Counted from the stretch's first letter, positions 1 through 9,795 are shown. The stretch: DNA of 43,253 bases from Caulobacteraceae bacterium (GCA_025450315.1 JANWHQ010000106.1:1-43253), one strand, 5' to 3'. Numbers and translations: made by a program. Notes: generated by a model from the letters alone, not told the origin.

Positions 1-112
1 AACAGGGGGGGCCCTGCTCCCCCCTAAGAACTGCCACTGACTCTGGGATGTGGGCCCGCCCGGCGGCGGGGGCGGGGGGCCGGGCCCGTAGGCTCGGAAA
101 GGCCTGGAGGCC

Positions 113-427
113 TTAGTTGCCGGCGGGCGCGGTGCGCTTGCCGGCGTGCGAATCCGGCGCGCCGAAGCGCTCGCGGTTGGCGCGGGTGTCGGGCACCGGG
201 CCGTTGGTGACGATCTGGGCGCCGGTGTTCGGGTCGGTCTGCGGGACGCCGACGTTGTAGCCGGACGTGTCGGGGGCGGCCGCGGCCGGGGCCGAAGCGG
301 CGGCGTTGGAGTCGGCCTGAGCGGGCGCAGCCTGATCGGCGTTGGTCTGGTTCTGCGCCGAAGCGGCGCCGGCGATCGCCGAGGCGGCGATCAGCGCGAC
401 GGCGGCGGTGGAAATCTTGAGGAACAT
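113..427 (-). CDS. Small exported protein of unknown function
   Basis: A 104-residue protein with a clear N-terminal signal peptide (hydrophobic stretch about residues 7-24, likely cut after ASA before QNQTN). An Ala-rich low-complexity stretch follows (about 33-52), then a polar tail with the PQTDPNTGAQ motif. The family is not recognised. The start is supported by an AAAGGA-type ribosome-binding site about 9 nt upstream of the ATG. The stop codon lies inside a short hairpin (AAGGCC/GGCCTT, 99-114) that is followed by TTT on this strand and could be a weak terminator. It is probably periplasmic or surface-exposed. It stands alone, transcribed away from glnK. Confidence 0.7.
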   Translation of the reverse strand: MFLKISTAAVALIAASAIAGAASAQNQTNADQAAPAQADSNAAASAPAAAAPDTSGYNVGVPQTDPNTGAQIVTNGPVPDTRANRERFGAPDSHAGKRTAPAGN

Positions 428-1267
<840 letters not shown>

Positions 1268-1296
1268 ACATCATCGGGAAACCAGGGGATCTCCGA

Positions 1297-2742
1297 ATGA
1301 AAAGTACAGGACTAAAGAGGCTGGCGGGCATCATGCTCGCGGCCCTCATCGTCGGGGGACCCATGGTCGCCCCGGCCATCGCTCAAGTCGCCTCCTCGGC
1401 GCCCGCGGCCAGCGCCGCGCCGGCGGCGAGCGCGGCGCCCGCCAGCGACGCCAGCTCCGCTCCGGCTTCCGCCGCTCCGGCCAGCTCCGCCCCCGCGGCG
1501 GCGGCCACGCCGCCGGTGAAGCTCGACAGCGGCGACACCGCCTGGATGCTCACCTCGACGGCCCTCGTGCTGATGATGACCATCCCGGGCCTGGCGCTGT
1601 TCTACGGCGGCATGGTCCGCAAGAAGAACGTGCTGGACACCCTCGCCCAGTCCTTCGTCATCACCTGTCTGGTGACGGTGCTCTGGATGATCGTGGGCTA
1701 CTCGCTGGCCTTCACGACCAATCCCGACGCCGGCATCAACAAGTGGATCGGCGCCTGGTCTGGCCCGGCGTCGAGGGTGCTGATGAAGGGATCCATCGGA
1801 GGGGTGAGCTCGCTCGCCGCCACGATCCCCGAGTCGGTGTTCATGTGCTTCCAGATGACCTTCGCGATCATCACCCCGGCCCTGATCTGCGGCTCCTTCG
1901 CCGAGCGGATGAAGTTCTCGGGCATGATCCTGTTCATGTCGCTGTGGCTGCTGTGCGTCTACTGCCCGATCGCCCACTGGGTCTGGGGCGGCGGCTTCCT
2001 CGGCGCGGGCGGCGTGCTGGACTTCGCCGGCGGCACCGTGGTGCACATCAACGCGGGCGTCGCGGGCCTGGTCACCGCCCTGGTCCTCGGCAAGCGCAAG
2101 GGTCTCGGCCACGAGAACATGGCCCCGCACAACCTGGTGCTGACCATGATCGGCGCCAGCTTGCTCTGGGTCGGCTGGTTCGGCTTCAACGCCGGTTCGG
2201 CCGTGACCTCCAGCGCCCTGGCCGGTTCGGCCTTCATGAACACCCAGGTCGCGACCGCCACGGCGGCCCTGGCCTGGATGGTCGTGGAATGGATCGAGCG
2301 CAAGAAGCCGACCCTGCTCGGCCTCTGCTCGGGCGCGGTCGCCGGCCTGGTGGCCATCACCCCGGCTTCCGGCTTCGTGAACCCGGTGGGCTCGCTGATC
2401 GTCGGCATCGCCGCCGGCGTGGGCTGCTACGGCGGCGCGGTGTGGGTGAAGAAGATCTTCAAGTACGACGACGCTCTGGACGCCTTCGGCGTGCACGCGG
2501 TCGGCGGCTTGATCGGGGCGCTGCTCACCGGCGCCCTGGCCGACGCGGCGGTCAACTCGGCCGGCGCCATGCACAGCGTGCTGACCCAGGCCAAGGGCGT
2601 GGTGTGGACCATCGGCTGGACCGCCGTGGGCACCTTCATCATCCTGATGATCTGCAAGTTCACCACCGGCATCCGCGTCTCGGAAGAAGCCGAAGTGGAA
2701 GGTCTGGACCTGGCGCTGCACGGCGAGACCGTGCACGACTGA
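1297..2742 (+). CDS. amtB: Ammonium transporter AmtB
   Basis: A 481-residue Amt/Mep/Rh ammonium channel of the inner membrane. A cleavable signal peptide (to about residue 28, APAIAQ) is followed by about 45 residues made almost only of Ala, Ser and Pro. The channel starts near GDTAWMLTSTALV. Typical Amt segments are visible: GLALFYGGMVRKKN, SFAERMKF, the first pore histidine in DFAGGTVVHINAG and the second in FGVHAVGG. The cytoplasmic tail ends EGLDLALHGETVHD. The start at 1297 follows AGGGG and gives a proper signal peptide; a longer in-frame reading would run through glnK in another frame and is rejected. It is co-transcribed with glnK, whose product should gate it. The unusually long Ala/Ser/Pro linker is the only odd point. 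Confidence 0.95.
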   Translation: MKSTGLKRLAGIMLAALIVGGPMVAPAIAQVASSAPAASAAPAASAAPASDASSAPASAAPASSAPAAAATPPVKLDSGDTAWMLTSTALVLMMTIPGLALFYGGMVRKKNVLDTLAQSFVITCLVTVLWMIVGYSLAFTTNPDAGINKWIGAWSGPASRVLMKGSIGGVSSLAATIPESVFMCFQMTFAIITPALICGSFAERMKFSGMILFMSLWLLCVYCPIAHWVWGGGFLGAGGVLDFAGGTVVHINAGVAGLVTALVLGKRKGLGHENMAPHNLVLTMIGASLLWVGWFGFNAGSAVTSSALAGSAFMNTQVATATAALAWMVVEWIERKKPTLLGLCSGAVAGLVAITPASGFVNPVGSLIVGIAAGVGCYGGAVWVKKIFKYDDALDAFGVHAVGGLIGALLTGALADAAVNSAGAMHSVLTQAKGVVWTIGWTAVGTFIILMICKFTTGIRVSEEAEVEGLDLALHGETVHD

Positions 2743-2803
2743 TCCTGAGTTTACCCGCCGCGTTCCTGGCGGGTTGTCAGAAGCGTGTTCCCCAATACGC
2801 AGG

Positions 2804-2837
2804 GCGGAGGTCTCGCAAGAGGCCTCCGCTTTGTTCT
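2804..2837 (+). terminator. Intrinsic terminator of glnK-amtB
   Basis: An 11-bp stem (GCGGAGGTCTC with GAGGCCTCCGC, one G-U pair) closed by a GCAA tetraloop, followed by TTTGTTCTTT. It lies 61 bp after the amtB stop codon. Confidence 0.85.
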
Positions 2838-2880
2838 TTGGATGCGCGGGTTGCAGCCCCCATCCCGGCCTTCGGCCGTA

Positions 2881-2958
2881 CTTCCCCCAGAGGGGAAGAT
2901 CCAGTTCAGCGCTGACCTAGGATCCTCCCCCTGGCGGAGGGGGACCGCCGAAGGCGGT
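2881..2958. repeat. Dispersed palindromic repeat cluster
   Basis: Three short hairpins in a row between amtB and ispE: CTTCCCC/GGGGAAG (2881-2898), TCCCCCT/AGGGGGA (2926-2944) and ACCGCC/GGCGGT (2944-2958). This C-run/G-run layout is typical of dispersed intergenic palindromes in Caulobacterales genomes. It resembles the elements at 32245 and 35145 but is not the same sequence. Confidence 0.6.
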
Positions 2959-2968
2959 GGAGGGGGCT

Positions 2969-3850
2969 TCAGGTCCAGGGACCGCCGAGATTGCACGCCT
3001 TCACCCACCAGTGCGGGTGCGCAGCCGCCAGGCGCGCAGCGAGGCTGACTGCCGCATCGTCATCCGCGCAGAGGGCGAAGCAGGCGGAGCCGGATCCGGA
3101 CATGCGGCCCAGCAGGGTCTCCGGCGCGGCGCGCAGCTCGGCCAGGGCGCCGCCGATCATCGGCTGCAGCCGGACGGCCGGCGTCTCCAGGTCATTGCGG
3201 CAGCGGGCGAAGACAGCGGCCGCCTGCGCGGGGGTGATGATCGCGGCCGGCAGCTCGGGCGCATCGGCCGTGGCGCCGGCCGGATCGGCGTCGAAGGCGC
3301 GGTAGACCGGTCCGGTGGCGGAATCCGCGGGCGGACGCACCAGCACGGCCGGCAGGGCGCAGAGCGCCGGCGCCGTGCGCAGCCGCTCTCCCCTGCCCTC
3401 GGCGATGGACGGCCGCCCCGCCACGCAGGCCGGGATGTCCGAGCCCAGGCCGGCCGCGACCTCCTCCAGCACCGCGTCGTCCAGCGCCAGGGCCAGCGCC
3501 TGCCGCACCACCCTGAGGGCCGCCGCCGCGTCCGAGGAGCCGCCGCCCAGGCCGGCGGCGGCCGGCAGCGCCTTGTGCAGCACCAGCTGCAGCGGAGGCT
3601 CGCCGACCCCCGCCCTCTCGGCCAGGGCGCGGGCGGCGCGCAGGACCAGGTTGTCGTCGCCCGGCGGCGCGTGGCCGGCCATCGGCCCTTCGACCGTCAA
3701 GGCCAGCCGCGGCGCGGGCTCGGCGCTCAGCCGGTCGCCGACGTCGGCGAAGACCATCAGGCTGGAAATGGGGTGGAAGCCGTCCGCCCTCAGGGGGCCG
3801 ACGTGCAGGAAGAGATTGACCTTGGCCGGAGCGAAAGTCTCCAGGCTCAC
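2969..3850 (-). CDS. ispE: 4-diphosphocytidyl-2-C-methyl-D-erythritol kinase
   Basis: A GHMP-family kinase of the MEP isoprenoid pathway; it phosphorylates CDP-methylerythritol with ATP in the cytosol. With the GTG start at 3850 it has 293 residues. The opening SLETFAPAKVNLFLHV carries the conserved PAKVNL. The ATP-binding motif LPAAAGLGGGSSDAAAAL is at about 95-112, GLGSDIP lies in the middle, and MSGSGSACFA is near the C-terminus. The GTG overlaps the TGA of the upstream TPR gene (GTGA), implying translational coupling. An ATG farther upstream would add 40 Arg-rich residues from another frame and is rejected. Length is normal. Confidence 0.93.
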   Translation of the reverse strand: MSLETFAPAKVNLFLHVGPLRADGFHPISSLMVFADVGDRLSAEPAPRLALTVEGPMAGHAPPGDDNLVLRAARALAERAGVGEPPLQLVLHKALPAAAGLGGGSSDAAAALRVVRQALALALDDAVLEEVAAGLGSDIPACVAGRPSIAEGRGERLRTAPALCALPAVLVRPPADSATGPVYRAFDADPAGATADAPELPAAIITPAQAAAVFARCRNDLETPAVRLQPMIGGALAELRAAPETLLGRMSGSGSACFALCADDDAAVSLAARLAAAHPHWWVKACNLGGPWT

Positions 3851-5577
3851 TTGGCGGCGACCGTCTCGGGCTTGGCCGCGACCGCGTCGACGCCGTCGGG
3901 CGAGTCCAGCTTCATCTGGGCGCTGGCCTTGATGCCGGCCGGCGGCTTCATGGTCAGCACCGCGCGCCACTGGAAGCGCGCCTCGTCATGGCGGCCGGCG
4001 CGCCAGTAGGCGTCGCCCAGGTGGTCGTTGATCTCGGCGTCCCCGGCGTCCAGCGTCGCCGCCCGCTCCAGAAGGCCCACCGCCTTCTTGTAGTCGCCGA
4101 GCCGGTAGTAGGCCCAGCCGAGGGAGTCGACATAGGCGCCCTCGTCCGGCTGAAGCGTCAGGGCCTTCTCGATCAGCTTCAGGCCCTCCTGGATGTGGGT
4201 TCCGCGATTTACCCAGGAATAGCCGAGGTAGTTCAGCACCTCCGGCGAATTGGGCTGCATCTCCAGCGCCTTCTTCAGGTCCCGCTCGGCGTCGGGCCAC
4301 TGGCCCGAGCGCTCCAGCGCCACCCCGCGCATGTAGTAGAGCCGCCATTCGGCCTTGGGGCCGGCGCGGGCGATCACGTCGTCCAGCAGCTTGGCGGACT
4401 CGGCGAACCGGTCGTCGGCGCGCATCAGGTCGGCGAGGGTCAGCTTGGCGTCCTGGCTGTCGGGACGCTGCTGCACCGTCTCCTGGGCGAGCTTCATCGC
4501 CTGGTCCATGTCGTCGGCCTGATAGCTCCAGGCCAGCCGCGTGCGGGCATCGACATAGTGGCTGGACTTGGGGCCGACCTGGGCGAAGGCCTGGCGGGCG
4601 CCCTCCGGATCGTTCAGGCCGTTCAGGGCGTCTCCGACCAGCAGCCAGGCCTCCGACTGGTTCGGATCCAGCCGCAGCGCCAGGCGCAGGTAGATCAGCC
4701 CGACCTCCTGCTCCTTGTTGGCCAGCACCACGGCCGCCGGCACCATCAGCGCCTGGGCCGCGCCTTCCCTTATGGTGGGCGGCGGCGGAGGAGCGGCCTT
4801 GGCGGCGGCCCGGGCGCGCGCGGCGAGCATGTCCGCATCGTCGGGCGCGATGGCGAGCACCTGGTCGTAGAGGGCGATGGCGTCCTGGCGGCGGCCGCGG
4901 CGTTCGAGATAGGGGCCGTAGGCCGCGGCCACCAGCGGCAGGGCCGCGTGGTCGGGCAGCAGCGCCTTGAAGGTGGTCTCCGCGTCGGCGTACCTGTGGG
5001 CCCGCTCCATCAGAAGCCCCTGGTCGATCGAGGCGATCATCCGGGTCAGCCGGTCGTCGAGCGCGGGCATGGCCAGCGAGGCCTCGGTGCGGCCGGCCGC
5101 CGCCGCGGCCCAGGGCTTCAGCAGCGCCAGCGCCGAGCCGCCACGGCCCAGGTCGCCGGACTTGACCAGCCGCTGATAGGCCTCCTCGCCGCGGCCCTCG
5201 GCCAGGGCCTCCACGGTCTGGGCCATCACGCCGAGGATCCTGTCGCCGGAACTGGCGTCGCCGGCCGAGGGCGCCAGGCTGGCGGCGCGCTGCACGTCGC
5301 CGGACATCAGGGCTGCGGTCAGCACCCGGTCCTTGAGGTAGAGGGCGTCCGGCTGCTTGTCGGCGGCCCTGGCGAACAGGGCGGTCGCCGCACGGCTGTC
5401 GCCGGAATCCAGCGCCGCCTGGCCGGCGAGATAGAGCCCGTAGATCGAGGCGTCCGAATCGCCGGGGGTGATGCTCGCGGTGGCGAGGGGCGCCGAGCCG
5501 CTGGGACCGGGCGTGGCGCAGGCTGCGAGCAGCGCAAGCGAAACGGCGGCGAGGACGAGTTGGGACACGCGAACCAT
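3847..5577 (-). CDS. TPR-repeat lipoprotein
   Basis: A 576-residue lipoprotein with a lipobox LLAACA (Cys about residue 20), so it is anchored in a membrane facing the periplasm. The rest is helical with many tetratricopeptide units, clearest in the C-terminal half (for example SPEVLNYLGYSWVNRG and GAYVDSLGWAYYRLGDYKKA). A Pro-rich spot (APPPPPP) lies mid-protein. The start at 5577 gives the signal peptide and has GGAAG upstream; the reading frame continues farther 5' but overlaps the esterase gene and is spurious there. It overlaps ispE by four bases, a pairing I believe is common in Caulobacterales. The role is unknown, probably an envelope assembly scaffold. Confidence 0.88.
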   Translation of the reverse strand: MVRVSQLVLAAVSLALLAACATPGPSGSAPLATASITPGDSDASIYGLYLAGQAALDSGDSRAATALFARAADKQPDALYLKDRVLTAALMSGDVQRAASLAPSAGDASSGDRILGVMAQTVEALAEGRGEEAYQRLVKSGDLGRGGSALALLKPWAAAAAGRTEASLAMPALDDRLTRMIASIDQGLLMERAHRYADAETTFKALLPDHAALPLVAAAYGPYLERRGRRQDAIALYDQVLAIAPDDADMLAARARAAAKAAPPPPPTIREGAAQALMVPAAVVLANKEQEVGLIYLRLALRLDPNQSEAWLLVGDALNGLNDPEGARQAFAQVGPKSSHYVDARTRLAWSYQADDMDQAMKLAQETVQQRPDSQDAKLTLADLMRADDRFAESAKLLDDVIARAGPKAEWRLYYMRGVALERSGQWPDAERDLKKALEMQPNSPEVLNYLGYSWVNRGTHIQEGLKLIEKALTLQPDEGAYVDSLGWAYYRLGDYKKAVGLLERAATLDAGDAEINDHLGDAYWRAGRHDEARFQWRAVLTMKPPAGIKASAQMKLDSPDGVDAVAAKPETVAAK

Positions 5578-5666
5578 GTCCGCCGTCTTCCGATGTTTCT
5601 GCGACCTCTTCAAGGCCGGGCGTCGCCGCAGGAGAGCGGCGGACGTCTCGCCGGGCCCGGCAGGCC

Positions 5667-7226
5667 TCAGTGCTGGGCGTCGGCGGCCGCGGCGGTGAGG
5701 TCCAGCCGGGCCTTCCAGGGATCGGGCCCGCCCTTGGGGCCGTGGGGGGTGAAGTCCATGATCCCGTCGGTCGCGGGGTCGTAGCGCGGCCAGCGCGGCA
5801 GGCCCGGGCCGTTGGGATCGCCGGTCTTCACGAAATTGGCCCAGTAGGCGTTGGCCGCCCTGGCCGTGGCCTCGTCGGCGGGAGTCAGATCCTTGCCGTA
5901 CTTGGCCGCCACCGTGTCGAACACATAGGGGATCTCGGTGGCGTGGGGCGCGCCCGGCCACTGCTTGCGCATCGAGGTCGCCACGTAGGAGAAGCGGTAC
6001 TCGTAGGAGGGCAGGCCCTGGCGGGCGAACTCGGCGGCGGTGAAGCGCGCCGGCTCCTCCATGGTGCGGTCCATGGCGATCCTGGCCCCGACGGCGCGGA
6101 CGTCGCCGGTGTTCCCGGGGTCGTAGGCCGCCCTGGCCCTGTCGCGGTCGGTGCCGAAGGGCTTCAGGAGGTCGTCCATGGTCTTGGCGCTGGCGAAGCC
6201 GATATCCATGCTGTTGGCCCCGATCATCACCGGAACCTTGGCGTTGCGGCCGGCCCGATAGGCGTCGTCGGGGGTCTCGACCACGATCTTGCCGTCCACC
6301 AGCGGCCCGCCGGCGTAGGTCCCCGCCGTCGCGCCCATGGAGGCCATGTTCAGGCCGTCGACCAGCTTCTCCTGGGGCAGGGCGCGCAGGGCCGCCAGGG
6401 CCTCGGGCCCGTCGCCCTCGATGCCGTTGGCCCGGGCGAAGGCCACGCCGGTCGGCTCGGCCGCCTTGACGGTGCGCGAGCCCAGAAGGCCCCCACGTCC
6501 GCCGCCCGACTCGATCACCGCCTTGGAGAACAGGCCCCGGGCCATGGGCGAGGTCAGCAGCATGTGCACCGAGCCGCCGCCGGCGGACTCGCCGAACACC
6601 GTCACATTGGCGGGATCGCCGCCGAAGGCCCCGATGTTGCGCTGGACCCACTTCAGGGCCGCGATCTGGTCCATGTAGGCATAGTCGCCGAGCAGGCCCC
6701 CGTCGGCGTTCTCCTTGGTCAGGGCCGGATGGGCGAAGAAGCCGAAGCGGCCCAGCCGGTAGTTGAAGCTGACGAAGACGATGCCGCGCCGGGCGAACCG
6801 GCTTCCGTCATAGACCGCCGGCGAGGAGCCGCCGTTCACGAAGCCGCCGCCGTAGATCCAGACCATGACCGGCAGCCTGGCGCCCGCCGTGGCCTCGGCC
6901 GGCCGCCAGACGTTCAGCACCAGGCAGTCCTCGTCGGGCTTGGTCCCCAGCGGGGCGGCGTCGGACGGGAACGGCAGCTGCATGCAATCGTGGCCGTATT
7001 CGGTGGCGGGCCTCACGCCCTGCCAGGCCGGGGCCGGCTGGGGCGCGCGCCAGCGCAGCGGACCCACCGGCGGGGCGGCGAAGGGCACGCCCTTGAACGA
7101 CAGCACACCGTCCGAGGCCGCGCCGGCCAGAACGCCGGAGTCGATCCTCACCTCGCTCGGGAAAGCCGCCGCCGAGGCGGCCGGCGGCAGGGCGGCCAGA
7201 GCCGCGATCAGTAGCCAGGTCTTCAT
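5667..7226 (-). CDS. Type B carboxylesterase, exported
   Basis: A 519-residue carboxylesterase/lipase (cholinesterase-like alpha/beta hydrolase) with a signal peptide (MKTWLLIAALAALPPAASA). Motifs: EDCLVLNVW at 99-107, oxyanion GGGF near 127, nucleophile S214 in FGESAGG, and a likely catalytic histidine near 428 (GAPHATEIPYVF). It hydrolyses carboxylic esters, probably in the periplasm; the natural substrate is unknown. A LacI-type operator overlapping a TTGACA -35 box lies 47 bp upstream (7273-7286), shared in sequence with the sugar transporter and GH3 promoters. This suggests it removes acyl groups from a sugar-containing substrate. The TPR gene starts 89 bp downstream. Confidence 0.9.
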   Translation of the reverse strand: MKTWLLIAALAALPPAASAAAFPSEVRIDSGVLAGAASDGVLSFKGVPFAAPPVGPLRWRAPQPAPAWQGVRPATEYGHDCMQLPFPSDAAPLGTKPDEDCLVLNVWRPAEATAGARLPVMVWIYGGGFVNGGSSPAVYDGSRFARRGIVFVSFNYRLGRFGFFAHPALTKENADGGLLGDYAYMDQIAALKWVQRNIGAFGGDPANVTVFGESAGGGSVHMLLTSPMARGLFSKAVIESGGGRGGLLGSRTVKAAEPTGVAFARANGIEGDGPEALAALRALPQEKLVDGLNMASMGATAGTYAGGPLVDGKIVVETPDDAYRAGRNAKVPVMIGANSMDIGFASAKTMDDLLKPFGTDRDRARAAYDPGNTGDVRAVGARIAMDRTMEEPARFTAAEFARQGLPSYEYRFSYVATSMRKQWPGAPHATEIPYVFDTVAAKYGKDLTPADEATARAANAYWANFVKTGDPNGPGLPRWPRYDPATDGIMDFTPHGPKGGPDPWKARLDLTAAAADAQH

Positions 7227-7272
7227 CGGATCCCACCAGACGCCGCCGCAAGGGCGCCGATCATCGCCGGCC

Positions 7273-7286
7273 TGACATCGCTGTCA
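7273..7286 (-). promoter_or_regulatory. LacI-family operator over the carboxylesterase promoter
   Basis: TGACATCGCTGTCA is a near-perfect palindrome (TGACAnCGnTGTCA) with the central CG typical of LacI/GalR operators. On the minus strand it overlaps a perfect -35 TTGACA (7282-7287), with a weak -10 GATGAT about 16 nt downstream. Close copies occur at 12210 and 21378. Confidence 0.7.
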
Positions 7287-7301
7287 AGCTTGTGAGGGGC
7301 G

Positions 7302-8174
7302 TCAGCGGGTCTCGGCGTCGATGAACCGGGTCAGGTCGCGAAAGACCGGCGCCAGCCAGCCGAGCGGGGTTGCGAAGACGCCGATCATCAGCTCGTGGTT
7401 CAGCCGGGGATAGGTCCGGGTCTCGACCCGCGCGCCCCTGGCCTTGGCCGCCGCGGCGAGCCTGCGGGTGTTGCCGGGATCGACGTAGCGGTCGTGAAGG
7501 TCGGTCCCCAGCCACAGGGGCGCGATCGCCTCGCCGAGATGGTTGATCGGCTGGGTGTCGGGCCGCTGCCCGGGAGGCCCGAAGATCGTCTTCAGCCTTT
7601 CAGACTTCAGCGGCAGGAAGTCGTAGGGACCGGCCAGGCCGGCCATGGCCCTGACGTCGCGAGCGGGACTCATGCCGACCGCGCCCAGCCAGCGCGGGTC
7701 CAGCGTCAGCATCGCGGCGTTGTAGGCGCCGGCCGAGTGGCCTGCGAGCACCAGCCGCGCGGGATCTCCGCCATACGCCCCGCCGTGGTCGCGCGCCCAA
7801 CGGACCGCCAGGGCGCTGTCCTGAAGGAAGGCCGGCCAGCGGACCTGCGGATAAACCCGGTAGTCGGGAATCACCGCCACAAAGCCGCGCGAGGCCAAGG
7901 CCGCGCCGACGAACCGGTAGTCCTGGCGACGGCCGCTGTCCCAGCTGCCGCCATAGAAGAAGACCACGATCGGCGCCTTGGGGCGCGGCGGCCGGGGCGC
8001 ATAGACGTCCAGCATCTGGCGCGGATCGGAACCGTAGGCGACATCCCGGACGATCTGGACTCGGGACGTCGGCTCGACCGCGTTGAGCATGCGGATCGGG
8101 GCGCAGGCGGCCAGCGCCAGCAGGGGCGCCAGGGCCAAACGCAACGGGCCGCGCCGACGGGCGAGGTGGGGCAT
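7302..8174 (-). CDS. Alpha/beta hydrolase lipoprotein
   Basis: A 290-residue esterase of the BD-FAE/carbamidase-like type. The N-terminus has a lipobox LAACAP (Cys24), so the protein is membrane-anchored. The oxyanion motif is FFYGGSW (72-78), the nucleophile is S147 in LAGHSAGAY, and a late LNHELMIG supplies the histidine. The ATG at 8174 gives the lipoprotein signal and follows GAGGCGAG; in-frame ATGs farther upstream have no signal and overlap the divergent lipocalin region. It hydrolyses an ester, substrate unknown. It sits just upstream of the carboxylesterase on the same strand but with the operator in between, so the two are probably separate units. Confidence 0.85.
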   Translation of the reverse strand: MPHLARRRGPLRLALAPLLALAACAPIRMLNAVEPTSRVQIVRDVAYGSDPRQMLDVYAPRPPRPKAPIVVFFYGGSWDSGRRQDYRFVGAALASRGFVAVIPDYRVYPQVRWPAFLQDSALAVRWARDHGGAYGGDPARLVLAGHSAGAYNAAMLTLDPRWLGAVGMSPARDVRAMAGLAGPYDFLPLKSERLKTIFGPPGQRPDTQPINHLGEAIAPLWLGTDLHDRYVDPGNTRRLAAAAKARGARVETRTYPRLNHELMIGVFATPLGWLAPVFRDLTRFIDAETR

Positions 8175-8301
8175 GGTCTGGAACTCGCCTCGGTGGGACA
8201 ATGGGAGATACGGTCCGCCGCAGGATTTGGATGAGCCGATGCATCCGATCGGTCCGGCGGCCGTATAGTGCAGGGGGTGGGCGCCCGGGATCGGAGTTCG
8301 G

Positions 8302-8826
8302 ATGCGACCACCTTTGTTGCTGGCGGCCTTTCTGGCCGTGCCCGCCCTGGCCCTGGCCAGCCCGGCCGAGCCGCGCAAGCCGCTGGACCTCGATCGGTTC
8401 ATGGGCCGCTGGTACGAACTGCTGCGCATCCCCAACTTGGCCGAGTACGGCTGCCACGCCGCGCACCAGGACTGGTCGCGCGTCGGCGACGACCGCTTCA
8501 TGATCCTGGAGACCTGCCACGGAGACTCCGACGAAGGACCCCAGCGGAAGATCCACACCCCCGCCCGGGAGCTCGACCCGGTCACCCACAACAAGTTCGA
8601 GGCGACCTTCTTCGCCGGCCTGATCCACCGGCGCTACTGGGTGCTGGATCACGCCGACGACTACGGCTGGATGATCGCCTGCACCGACGACGGCAAATAC
8701 GCCTCGGTGATGACCCGCGCGCCGGAGGTTCCCGCCGCCGAACTGGCCGACCTCAAGGCGCGGGCCCGCCGGCTGGGCCTGGAAGCCGGCCGGCTGGTGT
8801 TCGTCGGCAAGGGCGCGGACGACTGA
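8302..8826 (+). CDS. Lipocalin family protein (Blc-like)
   Basis: A 174-residue protein with a signal peptide (to about ALALAS). The lipocalin signature DLDRFMGRWYELLRIPN holds the GxW motif, and the strand pattern ends RRYWVLDHADDYGWMIACTDD, the equivalent of the second conserved region. Bacterial lipocalins of this size bind lipids or hydrophobic ligands in the periplasm or at the outer membrane. There is no lipobox cysteine, unlike Escherichia coli Blc, so it is probably soluble. The ATG follows GGAG by 5 nt. It diverges from the lipoprotein esterase. Confidence 0.85.
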   Translation: MRPPLLLAAFLAVPALALASPAEPRKPLDLDRFMGRWYELLRIPNLAEYGCHAAHQDWSRVGDDRFMILETCHGDSDEGPQRKIHTPARELDPVTHNKFEATFFAGLIHRRYWVLDHADDYGWMIACTDDGKYASVMTRAPEVPAAELADLKARARRLGLEAGRLVFVGKGADD

Positions 8827-8889
8827 TCCCGCTTACGGTGGTTGATCCGGTCCACTAATATGCCGGCGTCGGCCAGAGGAGCGTGCGCC

Positions 8890-9795
8890 ATGGAGGTCAA
8901 TCCGCTGCACCCGGTGTTCGCCGCCGAGCTGGTGGGCGCCGACCTGACCCGGCCGCCGACCCGCGAGCTGGTCGACGTGGTCGAGGACGCCATGGCGCGG
9001 TACGGCGTGCTGGTGGTCCGCGGCGCCGAGATCACCGACGCCCAGCAGATCCGGTTCAGCCGCGCCTTCGGCCCCTTGGAGATCCCCAGCCGCCCCGCCG
9101 CCGCCCCGGCCGCGCGCATGGCGCCGGAGCTGTTCGCCGCGGGCAATCTCGACAGGGATGGAAACATCGTCCCCTACGACCGCGAGGGGCAGAACCTGTC
9201 CAAGGGGGCCGAGCGCTTCCACACCGACAGCTCGTTCCACGCCCTGCCGACCAAGTGGTCGCTGCTGAGAGGCGTGGAGACTCCGCCGCCCAGCGCTGGC
9301 GGCGACACCCTGTTCCTGGACGCCCGGGCCGCCTATGACGATCTGTCCCGGGAGATGAAGGACAGGATCGAACACCTTGTCGGCATTCATGATTTCTGGA
9401 AGGGCCGCCAGCTCGCTGGGCTGAAGGGCGAGATCACCCCCGAGCAGCGCCGGACCATGCCCTTCCCGGCCGTCGGCCACGCCCTGGTGCGGACCATGCC
9501 CTATGGCCGCAAGGCCCTCTACGTCGGCGGCCACTGCGTCGGGATCGAGGGCATGGGCGAGGCCGAGGGCCTGGCCCTGGTCGAGCAGCTCTACGCCCAC
9601 GCCACCCAGCCCAAGTACATCTACCGACACCATTGGCGGCGCTGGGACATGACCATCTGGGACAACCGCTGCACCATGCACGCGGCCACGCCCCTGCTCA
9701 GCGACGACTACCGGCGCGACCTGCGGCGCACGACCATCAACGAATCCGGTCCCGAGACCTCCGCCCTCGAGGCCATGGGCGCGGCGGCGGCCTGA
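8890..9795 (+). CDS. TauD/TfdA-family Fe(II)/2-oxoglutarate dioxygenase
   Basis: A 301-residue oxygenase. The Fe(II) facial triad is visible: H111-x-D113 in RFHTDSSFH and the distal H264 in WDNRCTMHAAT, with Arg residues at about 275-280 (RRDLRRTT) to bind 2-oxoglutarate. It should oxidise a small substrate at the expense of 2-oxoglutarate and O2. TauD-family members act on taurine, sulfonates, 2,4-D and similar compounds, and the substrate here cannot be told. The ATG at 8890 is preferred over an upstream ATG (8842) because AGAGGAG lies 8 nt before it and family alignment starts there. Confidence 0.88.
   Translation: MEVNPLHPVFAAELVGADLTRPPTRELVDVVEDAMARYGVLVVRGAEITDAQQIRFSRAFGPLEIPSRPAAAPAARMAPELFAAGNLDRDGNIVPYDREGQNLSKGAERFHTDSSFHALPTKWSLLRGVETPPPSAGGDTLFLDARAAYDDLSREMKDRIEHLVGIHDFWKGRQLAGLKGEITPEQRRTMPFPAVGHALVRTMPYGRKALYVGGHCVGIEGMGEAEGLALVEQLYAHATQPKYIYRHHWRRWDMTIWDNRCTMHAATPLLSDDYRRDLRRTTINESGPETSALEAMGAAAA

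Noticed and set aside
5578..6651. The TPR gene frame stays open about 1 kb farther upstream.
   Set aside because: It overlaps the carboxylesterase in another frame, is Arg/Gly-rich, and the lipoprotein signal starts at 5577.
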